This document shows positions 32,483-43,874 of a DNA stretch of 64,000 nucleotides, in pieces. Source of the stretch: Gloeopeniophorella convolvens. Lineage: Eukaryota; Basidiomycota; Agaricomycetes; Russulales. Within the stretch, counting starts at the first letter, position 1, and every line of letters begins with the position of its first letter. The DNA lies in NCBI GenBank assembly GCA_022496205.1, contig WTXD01000030.1, forward strand, positions 186,001-250,000, read 5' to 3'. The notes under the pieces were generated by a model. The model saw only the letters and a list, made by a program, of their open reading frames with translations, made no database searches and had not been told where the DNA came from. The position numbers were made by a program, and so were the translations under genes.

Positions 32483-34540
32483 ATGTCTATGTTCCAACGC
32501 GATCCGAGGGCAGGAGCCTTCCTGGGTGGAGATAGGGTATCTGGACAGGATATCCGGGACCAGAATGGTGTGTTCAGCGCTGCGATTCTTCTCGCCGCGA
32601 GGCCTTGACCAAGCGATGCTGCAGTGATGGCTGCACAGACCATCGCGAACATTGTAAAAAGCTCATTAGGCCCGCTGGGACTAGATAAGATGCTCGTCGA
32701 CAACATCGGGGTGCGTCAGCCAGATGAGTGTCATTGATCTATCATTCAGCCCTGGTGGATGTGCAGGAAGTGACGATCTCAAACGACGGCGCAACTATCC
32801 TCTCTATGCTCTCTGTAGAGCACCCTGCCGGTCGCATCTTTGTGGACCTTGCACAAAAGCAGGATAAGGAGGTCGGCGACGGCACGACCTCCGTCGTGAT
32901 CATCGCTGCTGAGCTCCTTCGTCGCGCCAATGAACTCGTCAAAGCGAAGATCCATCCCACCACGATTATCACCGGATACAGATTAGCATGCCGCGAGGCT
33001 GTCAAGTTCATGCAAGATCAGTTGAGCGTGAAGGTGGAGCTGCTTGGTCGGGATGCGCTGTTGAATGTGGCGAAGACGAGTATGGCGAGCAAAATCATTG
33101 GCGGGTGAGTCTATACCCTTCCTGCTGGACCTACTCCTGATTTATATAAATTCCTATCAGTGACGATGACCTCTTTGCGCCAATGGCTGTGGATGCCATG
33201 TTAGCAGTGAAGACCGTAAACAGCCGGGGAGAGGTTAAATATCCTGTGAAGGCTGTCAATGTTCTGAAGGCACATGGAAAGAGCTCCCGGGAGTCACTTT
33301 TTGTACAGGGTTATGCATTAAATTGCACGGTTGCTAGCCAAGGTGTGCTTTTCAACACTCGTCCCTCTGCTGCCGAAGCGCTGATCATGCCCTTAGCCAT
33401 GAAGACCCGGATAACCAACGCAAAGATTGCTTGCCTAGATATCGATCTTCGAAAGACTCGGATGCAGTTAGGCATCCAGATCTTGGTTGATGACCCAGAG
33501 CAGCTCGAGGAGATTCGCAAACGGTAAGACAGATGTACCCTATTGCTCGAGTTGCCACTCACGCATTGATCAGTGAGGCTGAGATGACCCTCGAGCGCAT
33601 CCGGAAGATCCTGGCTGCTGGTGCTAACGTTGTTCTTACCACTAAGGGTATCGATGATCTCGCACTGAAGGAGTTCGTGGAAGCGGGCGCCATAGCCGTT
33701 CGTCGGTGCAGAAAGGAGGATCTTCGCCGCATTGCGAAGGCTACTGGCGGCCAACTTGTTTCCAGCATGGCAAACTTGGAGGGTGACGAAACCTTCGAGG
33801 CGAGCTATCTTGGGACAGCGGAAGAAGTCGTTCAGGAACGCATCTCTGATGACGAGCTCATCCTCGTGAAAGGCACGAAGGTGGTGAACTCTGCATCAGT
33901 CATCCTTCGCGGAGCCAATGACTACATGTTGGACGAAATGGAACGTGCGTTGCATGACACGCTGTCTGTGATCAAGCGGACACTCGAGAGTGGGAGCGTC
34001 GTGCCCGGTGGGGGTGCCGTTGAGTCGGCATTGAGCATCTATCTCGAGAACTTCGCAACAACCCTGGTACGTCTCGCCCACGATACACGTGTGACGCACG
34101 CGGGCAGATGTTGATGTCACCACTTTACCCACACAGGGCTCACGCGAGCAATTGGCTATCGCAGAATTCGCAAGCTCCCTTCTTGTAATCCCGAAGACCC
34201 TCGCCGTGAACGCGGCGAAAGATGCTACTGATCTGGTGGCCAAGATGCGCTCGTATCATAACGCAGCTCAAAACGCGCCCGCGGGAGATCCTAAAAAAGT
34301 ACTCCTGCGCTATGGGCTGGACTTGCTCAACGGCGAGGTTCGGGACAATGTTACTGCTGGCGTCCTCGAGCCTACCATCAGCAAGGTCCGCAGCCTAAAA
34401 TCCGCATTCGAAGCCGCTGTTTCTCTGCTGCGGATCGATGACGCGATCCAGACTGTGCCAGGTAAGCTTTCCGTGTAACTTGGAGTAGCGAAGACCGACG
34501 AGATTCCACAGAGCAACAACCAGAGCGTGACGGTCATTAG
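32483..34540 (+). CDS. TCP1: Chaperonin CCT subunit alpha (TCP1)
   Basis: Predicted 554-residue subunit of the eukaryotic cytosolic chaperonin, which folds actin, tubulin and WD40 proteins such as Cdc20/Cdh1. Eight exons: 32483-32567, 32625-32710, 32767-33104, 33161-33342, 33397-33523, 33574-34066, 34137-34461, 34512-34540. The ATPase signatures are complete: [47 protein letters not shown], and [13 protein letters not shown]. The alpha-specific block [40 protein letters not shown] [19 protein letters not shown] and [20 protein letters not shown] identify the subunit. The fourth intron (33343-33396) is 54 bases, in frame and without a stop; it is called an intron because its removal restores [17 protein letters not shown]. 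Length agrees with the family (about 555). Confidence 0.95.
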
Positions 34541-34892
34541 TGCGGGGGAGAGGCCATGCAAAATAAAAAGCGACGAGCATGACTGATGTATCATATCCAA
34601 CGTCCGTAGCTCTCGTGACAGTACGTTTAGAAAGAGAAAGAGACGATACGAAGCAAATGGGAGAGTGAAGAGCGACCTACCACAGGGGACGCGTATGTCA
34701 CATGACGCGAAGGAACGCGAGTCGTGAGTTGGACACACTGTTCGCGCGCGACTTTCAAAACCACGTCCGATCCCGCTCTCTCGTCATTGCGCGTCTTCCC
34801 CATCTATCACTATCTACCGTAGCAACCCATCCATCGGGTAACCTATACTCGCCATCAAAGTCTGACGGCGTCTTGCATGCCGACGCGGACTC
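34541..34892. other. Spacer and promoter of CDC27
   Basis: 352 bases. One ACGCGT motif lies at 34689-34694, beside a CACATGACGCG stretch. Otherwise CT-rich before the start codon. Confidence 0.45.
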
Positions 34893-37816
34893 ATGCAGTC
34901 ACAACAACCCGAGTCTCCTCCCACCTTCCTGCCGTACCTCTCTAAGCGCTTCAATTCCCTCATCTGGGCGTGTCTCGACGTAGACCTCCACAAGTCCGCG
35001 GTATTCTACGCGGAAAGATACTTTGCGCTGGACCACGATAGCCATGACGCGCGACACCTATACGCGAACGTCATGCTCCGGGCTAACCAGCCTCATTCCG
35101 CGCTGCACCTCGTGAATCTGCCACAAGATCAGCGCTGTAATGGGTGTTTGGAAATCAAGTCCAAGTGCTGCTCTACTCTGGGCAGGCACCGGCAGGCGCG
35201 GGAGGCATTGGAGGATATTCTCAAGAGCACGATTGAAATTCCAACGCGTGCGTTCTTTTCCATTCACAAGGAGAGGCTGCCCTCTGATCATCTTCTCGCA
35301 CACGTACCAGTTCCGCAGGAGCAAAGGTCGGCACGAAGTTTTCCCGAAGAGGCTGTCCTGCACTGCCGTTCAGGATTGACAGCGCTGCGGGGCAACCTCC
35401 CTGAGCAAGCCCGAAACAGCCTTCTTCGAGCCTTGGCCCTCAATCCCATGTTATGGGAGGCTTTTGAAGGCTTGTGCGGTCTAGGTGATTGTGTCAATCA
35501 GATCATACATCATTAATTGCTAATATTCCTCCCGTCCAACAGGCTCCGTGCCAGAGATCGAAGAGCTCTTCCCTTCACGCCCCGCACCAATCAAACGCAC
35601 TTCCCCAGATGAACAGCTGCCACCTAAAGCCACACAGCCATCAGGTCCTACTACGACTGGCATAGGATTCTTTACGCCTGACACTGGCAATGCCGGGAAT
35701 CTATTTCGAAAACCAGAACCTGTCAACATCCTACCTCTCCGAATGGGTCGTTCCGGACCTCGAGACTCAATGTGGGTTTGCACACTCTATGCACATGGCC
35801 TTTCTAAACCCTAATATCACGCTCAGAGTGACCGACGACACCCTCTCATTTCTTCCAGAAGTATCACTCCTGCAGGCGCATCAGCGCGCCAAGGGCGCAG
35901 CCATGTTCTCATCTCGAGCGCTTTCCTCAGCGGATGAGGGTGGGCCGGCCCCGAAGAAGCTTCGCCCGACGACCCGCGGCACGGACAAGGCGACTAAGCC
36001 GGTCCTCCCGGCAGACGACGCTCGCTCGAAAAAGGCACGCGCACGCCCGGCCCTGACTCTTGTTAACCTCTTCTCATCGTCTGCGGGCCGCCGCCATCAG
36101 TCCACGGCGGTGTCCTCCAGGAATGTGCCTGTGGCCGGTTCCCGGTCCGACCGTGAGGCGGGCGCGCCTGGCTTGGGGACGCGGCGGAGCGCGCGGCTAA
36201 TGGGCAGTGGGGCTAAGCCACTAGCACCAGGCAAGGTCGGTCTTCTTCTTGCGCGCGCCTCGCCGACAGGAATTCGGTGGCTCACACGCAATGCGCGTTT
36301 CAGCCTCCACCCGTTAGAGACAGGCGCCGTCCGCGCACGCGCACGCGCTCACAGTCAACTGATTCCGAGGATGAGCTTTTGCCGAGTGGAGATGCGGCAC
36401 ATTCACCATCACCCCAGTCCATCGCTCACTCCCCGCGGTCGGAGGCCTCGCCAGCACCGAGCAATTGGACAGCATCACAAGAACAAGCTGCCCAGGAGGC
36501 GTACGAGATCGAACTTGCGGATCAGTACATTTACGACCTTATGCGCCTATTCGCCAGCGCCACAAGGGCTCTGGCCATGTACGACACGGCGTTGTGTATG
36601 GAGGAATTGGACAAACTTCCCCATGTTCACCAGAGGTCCCCATATGTCATGGCCATGGTGGGCAAAGCCCACTACGAGCGGACCGATTACACATCTGTAC
36701 GTACACCTCTCCCTCATATCCAACCCCGCGTACACGAGTTCAACTCATGTGGTCTCGCAGGCAGAACGTGCCTTCCAGGCCGTGCGGGCACTAGACCCAT
36801 ATCGGTTGTGGGACATGGAAGTCTATTCAACATTATTATGGCACCTCCAGCGGACAGTCCAGTTGTCGTTCCTGGCACAAGAACTGCTCTCGATTGAACC
36901 CCGCTCATCACAGGCGTGGATAGCGATCGGCAACACGTTCTCGTTGCAGAAGGAGCGTGCGCAGGCGCTGACGTGCTTCCGGCGCGCGCAACAGCTGGAT
37001 CCCACCTGCGCGTACGCGTTCACGCTTGCGGGGCACGAGTTCATTGACGAGGACCTCGACAAGGCCATCCTGTCGTTCCAAATGGCACTCCGCGCGGACG
37101 CGCGGCACTACAATGCTTGGTACGTGTGGCCAGCGAGCCGGTGCCCTGCCAACTCTGATGGTAATTGGCCTGCCTGTGTATACGTATGCTTATCTTGTGT
37201 GTCTAGGTACGGGCTGGGGACATGTTATTTGAGGAAGAGCAAAATCCGTATGGCGGAGTATCACTACAGGAAGGCGGCGGAGATCCACCCAAATAACGCA
37301 GTGCTGCTGGGCTGCGTAGGCATGGTGCGTGAAATGCCGGACGCGCCCGCGCTCGGGTGTTTAACGTGGCGTTAACCGGACTGCTGGCTTAGGCTGTGGA
37401 GAGGCGCGGCGATCGAGAAGGAGCCCTCGTGCTTTTCAACGAAGCAGTGAAATTGTCGCCGGAGAACGCACTGGTGCGTTATCGGCGAGCAAAAATGCTT
37501 ATCTCTATGAAGCGATATGAGGTGCGTGCAATTGCAAAGGCTCGCAAAAAAAGTTGATCTCCGAGCGTTTCCGCTGATGACATGTTTGTGTCGATGCTGA
37601 TAGGGTGCCGTGAGAGACCTGGAACACCTCCGGGACTCGTCCCCCGAAGAGTCGAATGTTATCTTCCAGCTCGCGCGCGCGTACCGATTAATTGGAGACG
37701 AGGTCAAGTCCGCGCAGATGCTGGCGATCGCACGGGACGTGTCACCAAAAAGCGCCAAGAAGATACAGAAATTGATGGAGACGGTAAAAGACGAACAGGC
37801 AATGGACGAGGGGTGA
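34893..37816 (+). CDS. CDC27: APC/C subunit CDC27 (APC3)
   Basis: Predicted 792-residue TPR scaffold of the anaphase-promoting complex, which ubiquitinates securin and cyclins at anaphase. Nine exons: 34893-35247, 35311-35484, 35543-35771, 35827-36235, 36304-36696, 36761-37119, 37207-37324, 37393-37521, 37604-37816. The N-terminal TPRs read DLHKSAVFYAERYFALDHDS, HSALHLVNLPQDQRC and CLEIKSKCCSTLGRHRQARE, then CRSGLTALRGNLPEQARNSL and LNPMLWEAFEGLCGLG. A long low-complexity linker (about residues 200-440) precedes the C-terminal TPR array: LWHLQRTVQLSFLAQELL, SSQAWIAIGNTFSLQKERAQ, LTCFRRAQQLDPTCAYAF, NAWYGLGTCYLRKSKIRMAE and PEESNVIFQLARAYRLIGDE. The first intron (63 bases, no stop) is inferred from typical splice sites and could be retained. 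The fifth exon changes frame relative to a long accidental open frame. Confidence 0.95.
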
Positions 37817-38550
37817 GTGAGCCGTAGGGGTGTGGGAATTACCCCCTTTTTTGTGTATTTTTGACTGTGGGCGTTGTATAATAAAATGGTGTGTAGATGC
37901 GTCAGGATGGCGACAGGGGAGTAAGGATGGCACGATGTCTGGCGTCGAGGTTAGCCGTGGATGGCGGAACGACGCTGAGGCGAAGACGGGTCGGGATGAC
38001 GAAGGAATGAGCTGAGCTGAGCACAGAGACCCAAAACGCATTCGGAAAAGTCGGATGATCGAGCCCGAGGTTGTCCGATGGTGCGTTTGCCGGTTGCCGG
38101 GGCAGCGGCGCGGCGCGACCCTCAGCAAGCGAGTCACTTTGCCAATATAAGAAGGGCAACCCGTCCTCCTGTGCCCCCGCCTCCCCCGCCCCTCCAGTCC
38201 CCTACCTGTCCCTCCCAATGTCCGTCTGAACTTATTCTCTCCTCTTATCGTCTCCCCAGCGACACCGTCTCCGTCCCTGTCATAACCCCTCAGACAGTCA
38301 CGGCGGCCCCTCTCCAACATCAGCATGGTTGACAAGCAAGCCCGTAAATCAAAACACGGCACCATCCTCTTCGAGCCCGTCATCGTATACCGCATACACC
38401 GCTAAAACGCGGCACAACTTCGCTGTCATTTCCGTCCTCGTCTCGTGAGTCTGCTTGCGTCCCACTGTTGGCATGTTCCGTTCTTACATATGACGTCGTG
38501 CCAGTGCCACTACCCACGCACCCCCTGTGCCCCACCCACGCGCACCAATC
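37817..38550. other. Leader region with uORF and likely 5' UTR intron
   Basis: 734 bases. A CT-rich promoter tract spans about 38160-38280. A 26-codon open frame with its own ATG (38325-38405) and a gtgagt donor near 38450 followed by an acceptor near 38500 suggest a spliced leader carrying a uORF ahead of the acidic protein gene. Confidence 0.4.
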
Positions 38551-39465
38551 ATGTCGTCAGACCAGAGCTTATCGCAAGTCACTCGGTCCAAGCTCAGCTT
38601 GGTCGTTGGCGGAAGCGCCAAGGACAGCTGCAGCCTGCACCGCTGGGTCCTCCTCAAAAACTCGATCACACGTTCACAGCCCTCCAGCACTGCACCATGC
38701 AGCGCCAACATCACTGCCGAGCTTCTTCCCACATACACCTCTGACGCGGGCGACGAGGATGAAGAGGTGTGTTGCGATGTAGAACACGACTCTTTCATCT
38801 ACCCCGATGCCCGCAAGTTTCTTGATGGTCCTTGCAGCTCGAGTAACGACAGCTCTGAAGAGCAATGGTTCGACTCGCTGTGGGAATCGCTCGAACCCGA
38901 GGACGCAGACGACTCCTCTGAACCTATCTCCCTTCTTCCCGTCGCCTACGACGACGATGACGACGACCTGCCGCCATTCACACCATCCGTTTCTCCCATG
39001 TCTTCCACCGATGATCTTGTCCATCCTGTGTACAACAATCCGCCTATCGCTATGCCATACCCTGTTGTCTATCCACCTTACAACCCCTCACTGTTAAGTC
39101 CACTCGAGCTCCAGCCCCTTAATACCGCCCTTGACTCTAGCTATCCGCCTTTCGACGTCGCGCTACCCTACTATGCTGAGGACGACATGGACGACTTGCC
39201 TGTGCCAGATACGGTAGAGGATCTCTCGGACGACGAGTCGGACGCGCTCTCTACTCCGTCTGCCGTGCGGTCGCCGTCTCTGTCACTCGTCGACACGAGC
39301 GCGCGGTCTTCGGAGCGCGCGCGGCGCCATGGTGTCCCGCAGGTGTACGTTAACGCAGGCGACTTGTTCTTCCATCATCCCTTTGAGCTCGATTCTTCCC
39401 CCTTCCCCACTGATTCTGCTACCCCTTCCCATATGTTTCAGGGTGTCTACGGCCAAGAGTGTTAG
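38551..39465 (+). CDS. Unknown acidic Ser/Asp/Pro-rich protein
   Basis: Single-exon frame of 304 residues from the first ATG (MSSDQSLSQVTRSKLSLVVG). The N-terminal block LHRWVLLKNSITRS looks like a conserved short motif; the rest is strongly acidic and disordered (YDDDDDDLPPFTPSVSP, PDTVEDLSDDESDALSTPS), with Pro/Tyr-rich repeats (YPPYNPSLLSPLEL, DSSYPPFDVALPYYAEDD) and a final segment VYVNAGDLFFHHPFELD. Codon use is even, with clear T/C-ending codons, and a T-rich 3' UTR follows, so it is very likely expressed. I do not recognise a functional domain. Such acidic, S/P-rich proteins in this lineage may be transcription co-regulators, but that is a guess. Confidence 0.75.
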   Translation: MSSDQSLSQVTRSKLSLVVGGSAKDSCSLHRWVLLKNSITRSQPSSTAPCSANITAELLPTYTSDAGDEDEEVCCDVEHDSFIYPDARKFLDGPCSSSNDSSEEQWFDSLWESLEPEDADDSSEPISLLPVAYDDDDDDLPPFTPSVSPMSSTDDLVHPVYNNPPIAMPYPVVYPPYNPSLLSPLELQPLNTALDSSYPPFDVALPYYAEDDMDDLPVPDTVEDLSDDESDALSTPSAVRSPSLSLVDTSARSSERARRHGVPQVYVNAGDLFFHHPFELDSSPFPTDSATPSHMFQGVYGQEC

Positions 39466-42400
39466 ACTCTAGACTAAAGACACTTTCCCCTCGGTCTTCA
39501 CTGTATATAATCATACCTGCACTTTCCCTCCCTGCACTCGCACTCGTCGTTCCCCTCCTCCCCCTGCCCCATGCTTTGCTGTCATTGTCATTATCCCCGT
39601 CTCACTTCTCGGGAATTCTAGTTGCCAGTTTGTTGGTTCTCTTGGTCTGATGCTGTGCTACTCACGCGAACACGGCGTCGTGGCGACGCAAGGGGGTCTC
39701 GACCGGCGACCAAGTCAGCGGAGTAAAGAGGCCATAAGCGGCAGGGTCGATAAGGCGAATTTGGGCCCGATCTGAGATGCGGAGTTTATCGTTAAACCTT
39801 GTTCCTGACCCCGGAACGGACTGCATGCTTGCCTTGCGCACCCCAGTCCAAAATGACCCCACTCTGGCACCACGTTGTGGTGCACGAGTAGGCGCGAGTG
39901 CGGCGGCTAGCATGGTTCCATCAATGCAAGATGCCTTGGAAGCTCGCTGTTCCCCCACAAGACCTCGGGGATCACTGGTGCCCTACATCAGCCTTGTGAA
40001 GCCGCGGAGGCAAAATTTGCGAAACGTAAGAACCAAAACACCCACGAACAGCCAGAAACGGAATCCTATCATCTCACCCTGAGGTCTACGCTGCCTTAGC
40101 CGTCCGATGCGGCCCCTATGGGATGTAGTCAAAGTGAGTGATGAATTAAGTTTTTAGATCCGCGTGCGGCGTGTTCGCAGGGGGTTCACAACAGGTCGCA
40201 ACAAGCTTCAGAGTGCAATGATGACTAAGCTGGTTCCGCTGACGCTGCTGATGACGAAACAGGCGATATCCTTCACCCTGCCTCTTCGGTCGGCCTCCCG
40301 CCCGCCGCCCCCATCGACCCGGCGTTGGCGGTGGATGCGGAGCGGGCCCGCAGGCGCGCGCACGTATGCATATGCGCTGCGCGCCACCTCGTCCAACGCA
40401 TGATTCGATCATTGGGGCTGTTGACCAAGTTTTGCTCACGCCGCGGCGCTAGCACAGCGCGTAGTGCTGATCCCTGTCAGTGCTCTCTCACGGGACCTCG
40501 GTCGCTGTCACAAATCACACCGCCATAATTCTGGTCGCGTGTGCTTTTTGTTCTCGCAATTCTGATTCAGTCCTTCTATAGGAGCACAGTCCTAGGGTCG
40601 CAGCCAGTGCGCACCCGGTCTTTCCCCTCTGTCCTGCTGCCCACTTTCGGTTCCGTGCATTGGCAATTCGCGCGCAAGCGAGCCTGGGAGCGTGAGCAAC
40701 CTGGCAAGGGAGCAACCTCGCACCACGGATGGGCCGGGCGCACAGCTCGTATCCACCAATCGCAGAGTCGACTCAGCTGTTGTGTTGAGTTTGCCTTGTC
40801 TGCTGCTCCGCCTGGCATGACTCAGGATGGCGAATCATACAAGGCGCGGGCGCAATTGCCGCCGAGGATAGCTCACGGTGTCACCGCGGTGTCCCGGCGT
40901 CTCTCACCAACGCCGTACGGGCCACGGCCCACCGGCTCCAGTGGCGGGGAAGGCGCCGCGCTCCGGAAGCGCTCTCGCGTTACGTTCGGGCGCCGGCGCC
41001 CGCGCACCGCACCCCGCTGGCCCGAGCAGCAGAGCGGGACTTCGCCGGTCACCAAGCCGCGTGAGAGATCTTTCACCCGTCCAGCTCCCAGGCCCTGGCA
41101 AGTCCAGCACGCCGAACGGGGGCGACCGATGCGATAGGCGGGATGGCACGCTGCGTGCTTCGCGGAATGGAGATAGTGTGGCGTTTGTCTGGGGGAACTT
41201 TCAGTGCGCCCCCGCCGTCAATCAAGCGTGCATGGGAAACACGCTGGCATGGCGCGCGTCGAGCCTCGGAGCAGCCTAGGTCCGGACAGCGCGCGCCTAC
41301 TGTACGCTCACGGCATGCGCATTTGCATCGGCCTGTGATATTGATAGAGAGGGCCTTATCATCAGACCGCCACCTCGAGTGCACCTATAAACATCAGAAA
41401 CCACGTTCTGCGGAGGGCCCAAGCGACTCCGGCGGCCATTGGCAGCTGGGGCAGGGCCGCATTTGGTGATACGGTCTCCATTGGCGGGCGGGCGGCGAAT
41501 AGCAAATAAGCTACCGTAGTGATTCGCGGTGATTCTCGCGCCTCGTGTTCACAGTCAATCACACACCTGACACTCCACTCGACAATGCAGTGTCCTAGGA
41601 GAACCCCCACAGAGCGCATTTGGCCTGTCGTGCTCCTCGCTCGTCGAGTCAGCCTGGTCCAGGCGCAGCCGAATAGTGCGGCGCGCTGCGCGATCGCCCT
41701 TCCTTATCGTGCACGGCGCCCCTGCAAGCTGATGACAGTCGCGCGACTCATTGCGTGCACTTTGGATACCGCAAGCGGCGGGGCATGCGCGGGGCATGTC
41801 GCCGCCCTCCGACCAACTTACGTCTTCAGACGGTCTGCGAGCTAATTGTGGCAGGCCGAGCGGGATCAGGTGGGGCGCAGATGACGCAGCGCGGGCTCAA
41901 TGCTGCCTTCTCCAGCAGCACTCGCAGGCCCCCAGGATGACGCGCTGCTGTTCCAGACTGCGATGGACGCACGAGTCGAAGCGTCGAATCATCCTAGGAA
42001 CGTGGACTTCCGCTCTGCGGTGACTTCATTGATAAGGGGGCCGGGAAGGCTGCGCTATTGTCATTCTCCTGAACTGTAACCTAGCGAAGCGGGAAGGCAC
42101 GCAGCAGAATCCGAGACGGGCCTTGAAACAGGCGATGTGTTGCGCCTCCACCAACGCCAGCTCACCCGCCTCAAATATGAAGGCACTGTTATGCTGGCAA
42201 GTTCTTGCCTGATACGAAAAAGTGCCGAGCTGACGAGAACGGATAGGCTGAAGCTGAGCAGAGGGGCTACCTAGGGTCAGCGGACTGGCGGCGTCGCCAC
42301 GCTGGGCTGTGCGGGCAATCATCTGTCCGCGATTCGGGCGGGCAGGCAGTCGCAAGGCGCCTCCACTCTATGCGCGAATCCGCGTCGGCATAAATGGGGA

Positions 42401-42613
42401 ATTCGGGATTGCGCCGCGGTCATATTGCCTGGCTATTATCGCTCTGCCAGAAAGACGGTGCGGGCGCTGCGATGATGCCAAGGAGGGGCCGTCGCCTACC
42501 AAGCTTAGACTTTAGCCTCTGCCAAAATTCTGTATCACATTCTTCGATACTTTGCGCCGTGTCCACGTGCAGGCGGCCGGAGCCCGCACCACCAGGGCGA
42601 CTAGGTTACCTGC
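39466..42613. other. 3.1-kb gene desert
   Basis: After a short T-rich 3' UTR (to about 39660) no gene could be supported. Many overlapping open frames of 60-200 codons occur on both strands between 40.5 and 42.5 kb, none with family resemblance or consistent splice structure. No terminal repeats, transposase motifs or reverse-transcriptase motifs were seen. Confidence 0.5.
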
Positions 42614-43340
42614 TTACAGCTTCTGGACCGCCCACAGATCGTCCCCGACGTACGTGACCGACTCGACCGCGATGCCCTTGTTCACCGACTTCATCTCCTC
42701 GGTGCCGAGCTTCGTGAAGCCGATGCCGACCGCGAACTCCTTGCCCTCTGCATCGAACGCGACAGCCGTGCCGGCGGGCAGCGCGTCCTCTGCCGGCGGG
42801 AGCGAGCCGCCTGCGGAGGTGAGGCCAGGGCACATCATATGCGCGCCAGCAAGGAGGAAGCGGATTGCCCCGCGGTCGATGCGGACGTGTGGGAGGATGA
42901 ACGGGTCTGCAGGCGCGCGTGCGTGTGCGTGTCAGCAGGCTCTAGGAACGGTGCGCGCACGTAATAGGGACTCGCATTTGTGGAGCAGGCGCAGTGTTGG
43001 AAAGTAGGGCCCGTCAAACGACTGGAAGAGGAGAGGCTCGCCGTGCAGGGTGTAGATGGATACATGTTCTCTGCTATCGCGGTACATTAACCCAGAAGCG
43101 AGACGCGAATTGCAGCCTGCGACAGACCATTTTACGTGCACGATGGACTCCTTCTTGGGCCATATCTCTTCTAATGTCTCTGCATCGATCTTCCACGACG
43201 AGAGGATGGTCGATCGTATGCCTCGTTGAACGGAGGACTTCACAGGTGTCTGGCCTGCTATATCGGTAGACGGTTGGAACCTTTCTATTGAGTCAACATT
43301 GACGATTGCTTGTACTGGGTAATTCTCACTTTTTGAACAT
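42614..43340 (-). CDS. TMA20: MCTS1/Tma20 translation reinitiation and recycling factor
   Basis: Predicted 184-residue protein in four minus-strand exons: 43330-43340, 43128-43280, 42976-43073, 42614-42906. The first exon is only 11 bases (MFKK); joined to FQPSTDIAGQTPVKSSVQRG it gives the family start. KESIVHVKCREHVSIYTLHG, PLLFQSFDGPYFPTLRLLHK and YPFILPHVRIDRGAIRFLLA precede the PUA domain (MCPGLTSAGGSLPPAED, EFAVGIGFTKLGTEEMKSVN, VNKGIAVESVTYVGDDLW). Tma20/MCTS1 pairs with Tma22/DENR to remove tRNA from recycled 40S subunits. The third intron fits only with a GC donor (AAAT|gcgagt). 3' of the gene is the desert; 5' is the CRM1 3' end. Confidence 0.92.
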
Positions 43341-43874
43341 ATCGTGACCTGACTGGGACTCCCAGTGATCGTAGTTGTGCTCGAACAGTGAACAGAGTAT
43401 GGCATTTTGGAATGGCGATACTGCTGAAGATCATCTTTGGACATCACGTGTCGTCCTTTCCGGTCCACATGACCACCACGCGGCCCAGTATGCTCATACT
43501 CGTGGAGACATTCTCACCATCGGCGTTGGAAGGACGTCAGCTCACTCGAAGGTGGATACATCTTAAACAGGCTTTTGTTGCAAGTTCATCGAACCGAGGC
43601 GCTACACCCGAGGATACACGTTCTTTCTCGTAATTATTTACGAGCTTCATTTAATGGTACATCCAACATGGGAGGCGCAGCAAAGCAGCAAATAGCGACG
43701 TGAAATAGCGAGCCGACAAGGGAGGGAGACAGTGGTGAGGGGGGAGGGGGAGCAGGGAGGGGGAGAGGGGGGCAAGTGGGCTATGATGATGTTGATGCAG
43801 TTATTTGGGGAAAAAAGGAAGCCGGAGAATAAAAAATCGTAAGATGTCGTGAGATACAAGGTGTCCTCGAAGGA
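43341..43874. other. Spacer between TMA20 start and CRM1 stop
   Basis: 534 bases, no gene supported. Contains the TMA20 promoter and, near 43720-43800, a purine-rich GGGAGGGGGAG stretch that probably belongs to the CRM1 3' UTR. Confidence 0.45.

Noticed and set aside
35690..37375. 561-codon + strand frame across CDC27
   Set aside because: It crosses at least three real introns; TPR homology requires frame changes at 36235/36304 and normal splice sites are present.
40541..41279. Overlapping 100-200 codon frames on both strands
   Set aside because: Arg/Pro-rich composition typical of random GC-rich sequence; no splice logic or family resemblance.
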